The notes beneath the pieces are model-generated. The model was not told where the DNA came from, searched no databases, and was given only the letters and a program-made list of their open reading frames with translations. A stretch of DNA of 64,000 nt from Nematopogon swammerdamellus (taxonomy: Eukaryota > Arthropoda > Insecta > Lepidoptera > Adelidae). The position numbers and the translations under genes were made by a program. The stretch is taken from positions 4,836,001 through 4,900,000 of the forward strand of contig OX336337.1 in the NCBI GenBank assembly GCA_946902875.1. The letters run 5' to 3'. This document shows positions 63,516-64,000 of this stretch, in pieces (the first letter of the stretch is position 1; each line of letters opens with the position of its first letter).

Positions 63516-63775
63516 CTACTACTAAATAATACGTGTGGTTTTTAAAATAGCTGCAAGGTGTCCTGATGAACATATAAGTCGAGGGTGTGGCGGCGGGTTG
63601 TCCTTTCAGGATTTTGCTCATAATAACCAATCCACGGGTCTTCAAATTGCGGGTTAATAGCCTTTCCCCAGCGACATTAGTCCACCTCCAAGCCGGACTG
63701 GCACCTCCTCGGCGGTGAAATTGGCTACGCCTGAGGCTTCCACCTCGGGCACAGCCACCCAGTTCGGAATTAATA
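63516..63775 (-). pseudogene. Possible LINE C-terminal coding remnant
   Basis: Minus frame NWVAVPEVEASGVANFTAEE, VPVRLGGGLMSLGKGY then stop, upstream of the tail at 63425-63515. Looks like the end of an ORF but I do not recognise the family. Confidence 0.3.
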
Positions 63776-63779
63776 AAAA

Positions 63780-64000
63780 AATATATTGCAAGGGATTGGG
63801 AATTGTTGATGGACACACATGAGAAGCATTACCAGATGCCTTCGGAAATCTGTACCACAGCATTAAGACCGGATATACTCATATTCTCAAAAGCGACAAA
63901 ACATGTGGTACTTGTTGAACTTACAGTTTCATGGGAAAGCAACATACCGAAGGACCACAACATCAAACTTAACAAGTACTGCAACTTAGTAGACTGGATT
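63780..64000 (+). pseudogene. R2-like LINE fragment, plus strand, running off the window
   Basis: Frame ARDWELLMDTHEKHYQMPS, ALRPDILIFSKATKHVVLVE, LTVSWESNIPKDHNIKLNK: nearly identical to residues 384-452 of the 15087-16673 ORF, with the same endonuclease motif. It starts abruptly after an A-rich AATAAAAAAATATA string and continues past 64000. Opposite orientation to all other copies here. Confidence 0.88.

Overview
This window looks like a piece of an insect nuclear genome, most likely a moth or butterfly. It is AT-rich, almost all of it is intron or intergenic DNA, and it is packed with short retroelements, foldback/MITE-like elements and LINE remnants. The lepidopteran assignment is inferred from the repeat style and the fly-like protein; no species can be named from sequence alone.

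One host gene can be read with confidence. It is a Tec-family non-receptor tyrosine kinase on the minus strand, orthologous to Drosophila Btk29A (vertebrate BTK/TEC/ITK). Fifteen exons of the long form run from 36261 down to the stop codon at 4526, with GT-AG borders and matching codon phases at every junction. They encode the second half of the PH domain, the Btk zinc motif, a Pro/Gly-rich linker, and the SH3, SH2 and kinase domains (648 codons in the window). The exon for the start of the PH domain was not found and probably lies beyond 64000. A separate GC-rich exon at 25135-25387 ends in the same codon phase as the Btk-motif exon. It is best explained as an alternative first exon giving a PH-less short isoform, like the two Btk29A isoform classes known in flies.

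Layout: 1-4140, small unassigned candidate exons on the plus strand plus one foldback element; 4141-17153, 3' UTR, kinase, SH2 and SH3 exons with introns full of SINEs and copies of one restriction-like-endonuclease (R2/R4-like) LINE; 17154-25500, linker exon and alternative first exon among SINEs; 25500-36261, PH and Btk-motif exons, MITEs and a long purine-rich microsatellite; 36262-64000, no host exon recognised, but nested transposons, a PIF/Harbinger-like element, a broken reverse transcriptase pseudogene, an inverted minisatellite of about 1.4 kb and LINE 3' ends.

The most notable non-genic result is modularity of the short retroelements. A small set of heads (tRNA/5S-like, a GTGTGGGGCCGG-type head and a tRNA-like head) is joined in different combinations to a small set of tails. 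Several nested insertions have readable target-site duplications (TATA, TAA, TA, an 8-bp and an 11-bp duplication), so part of the insertion order can be read. I saw no CRISPR array, operon or complete new multi-gene system.
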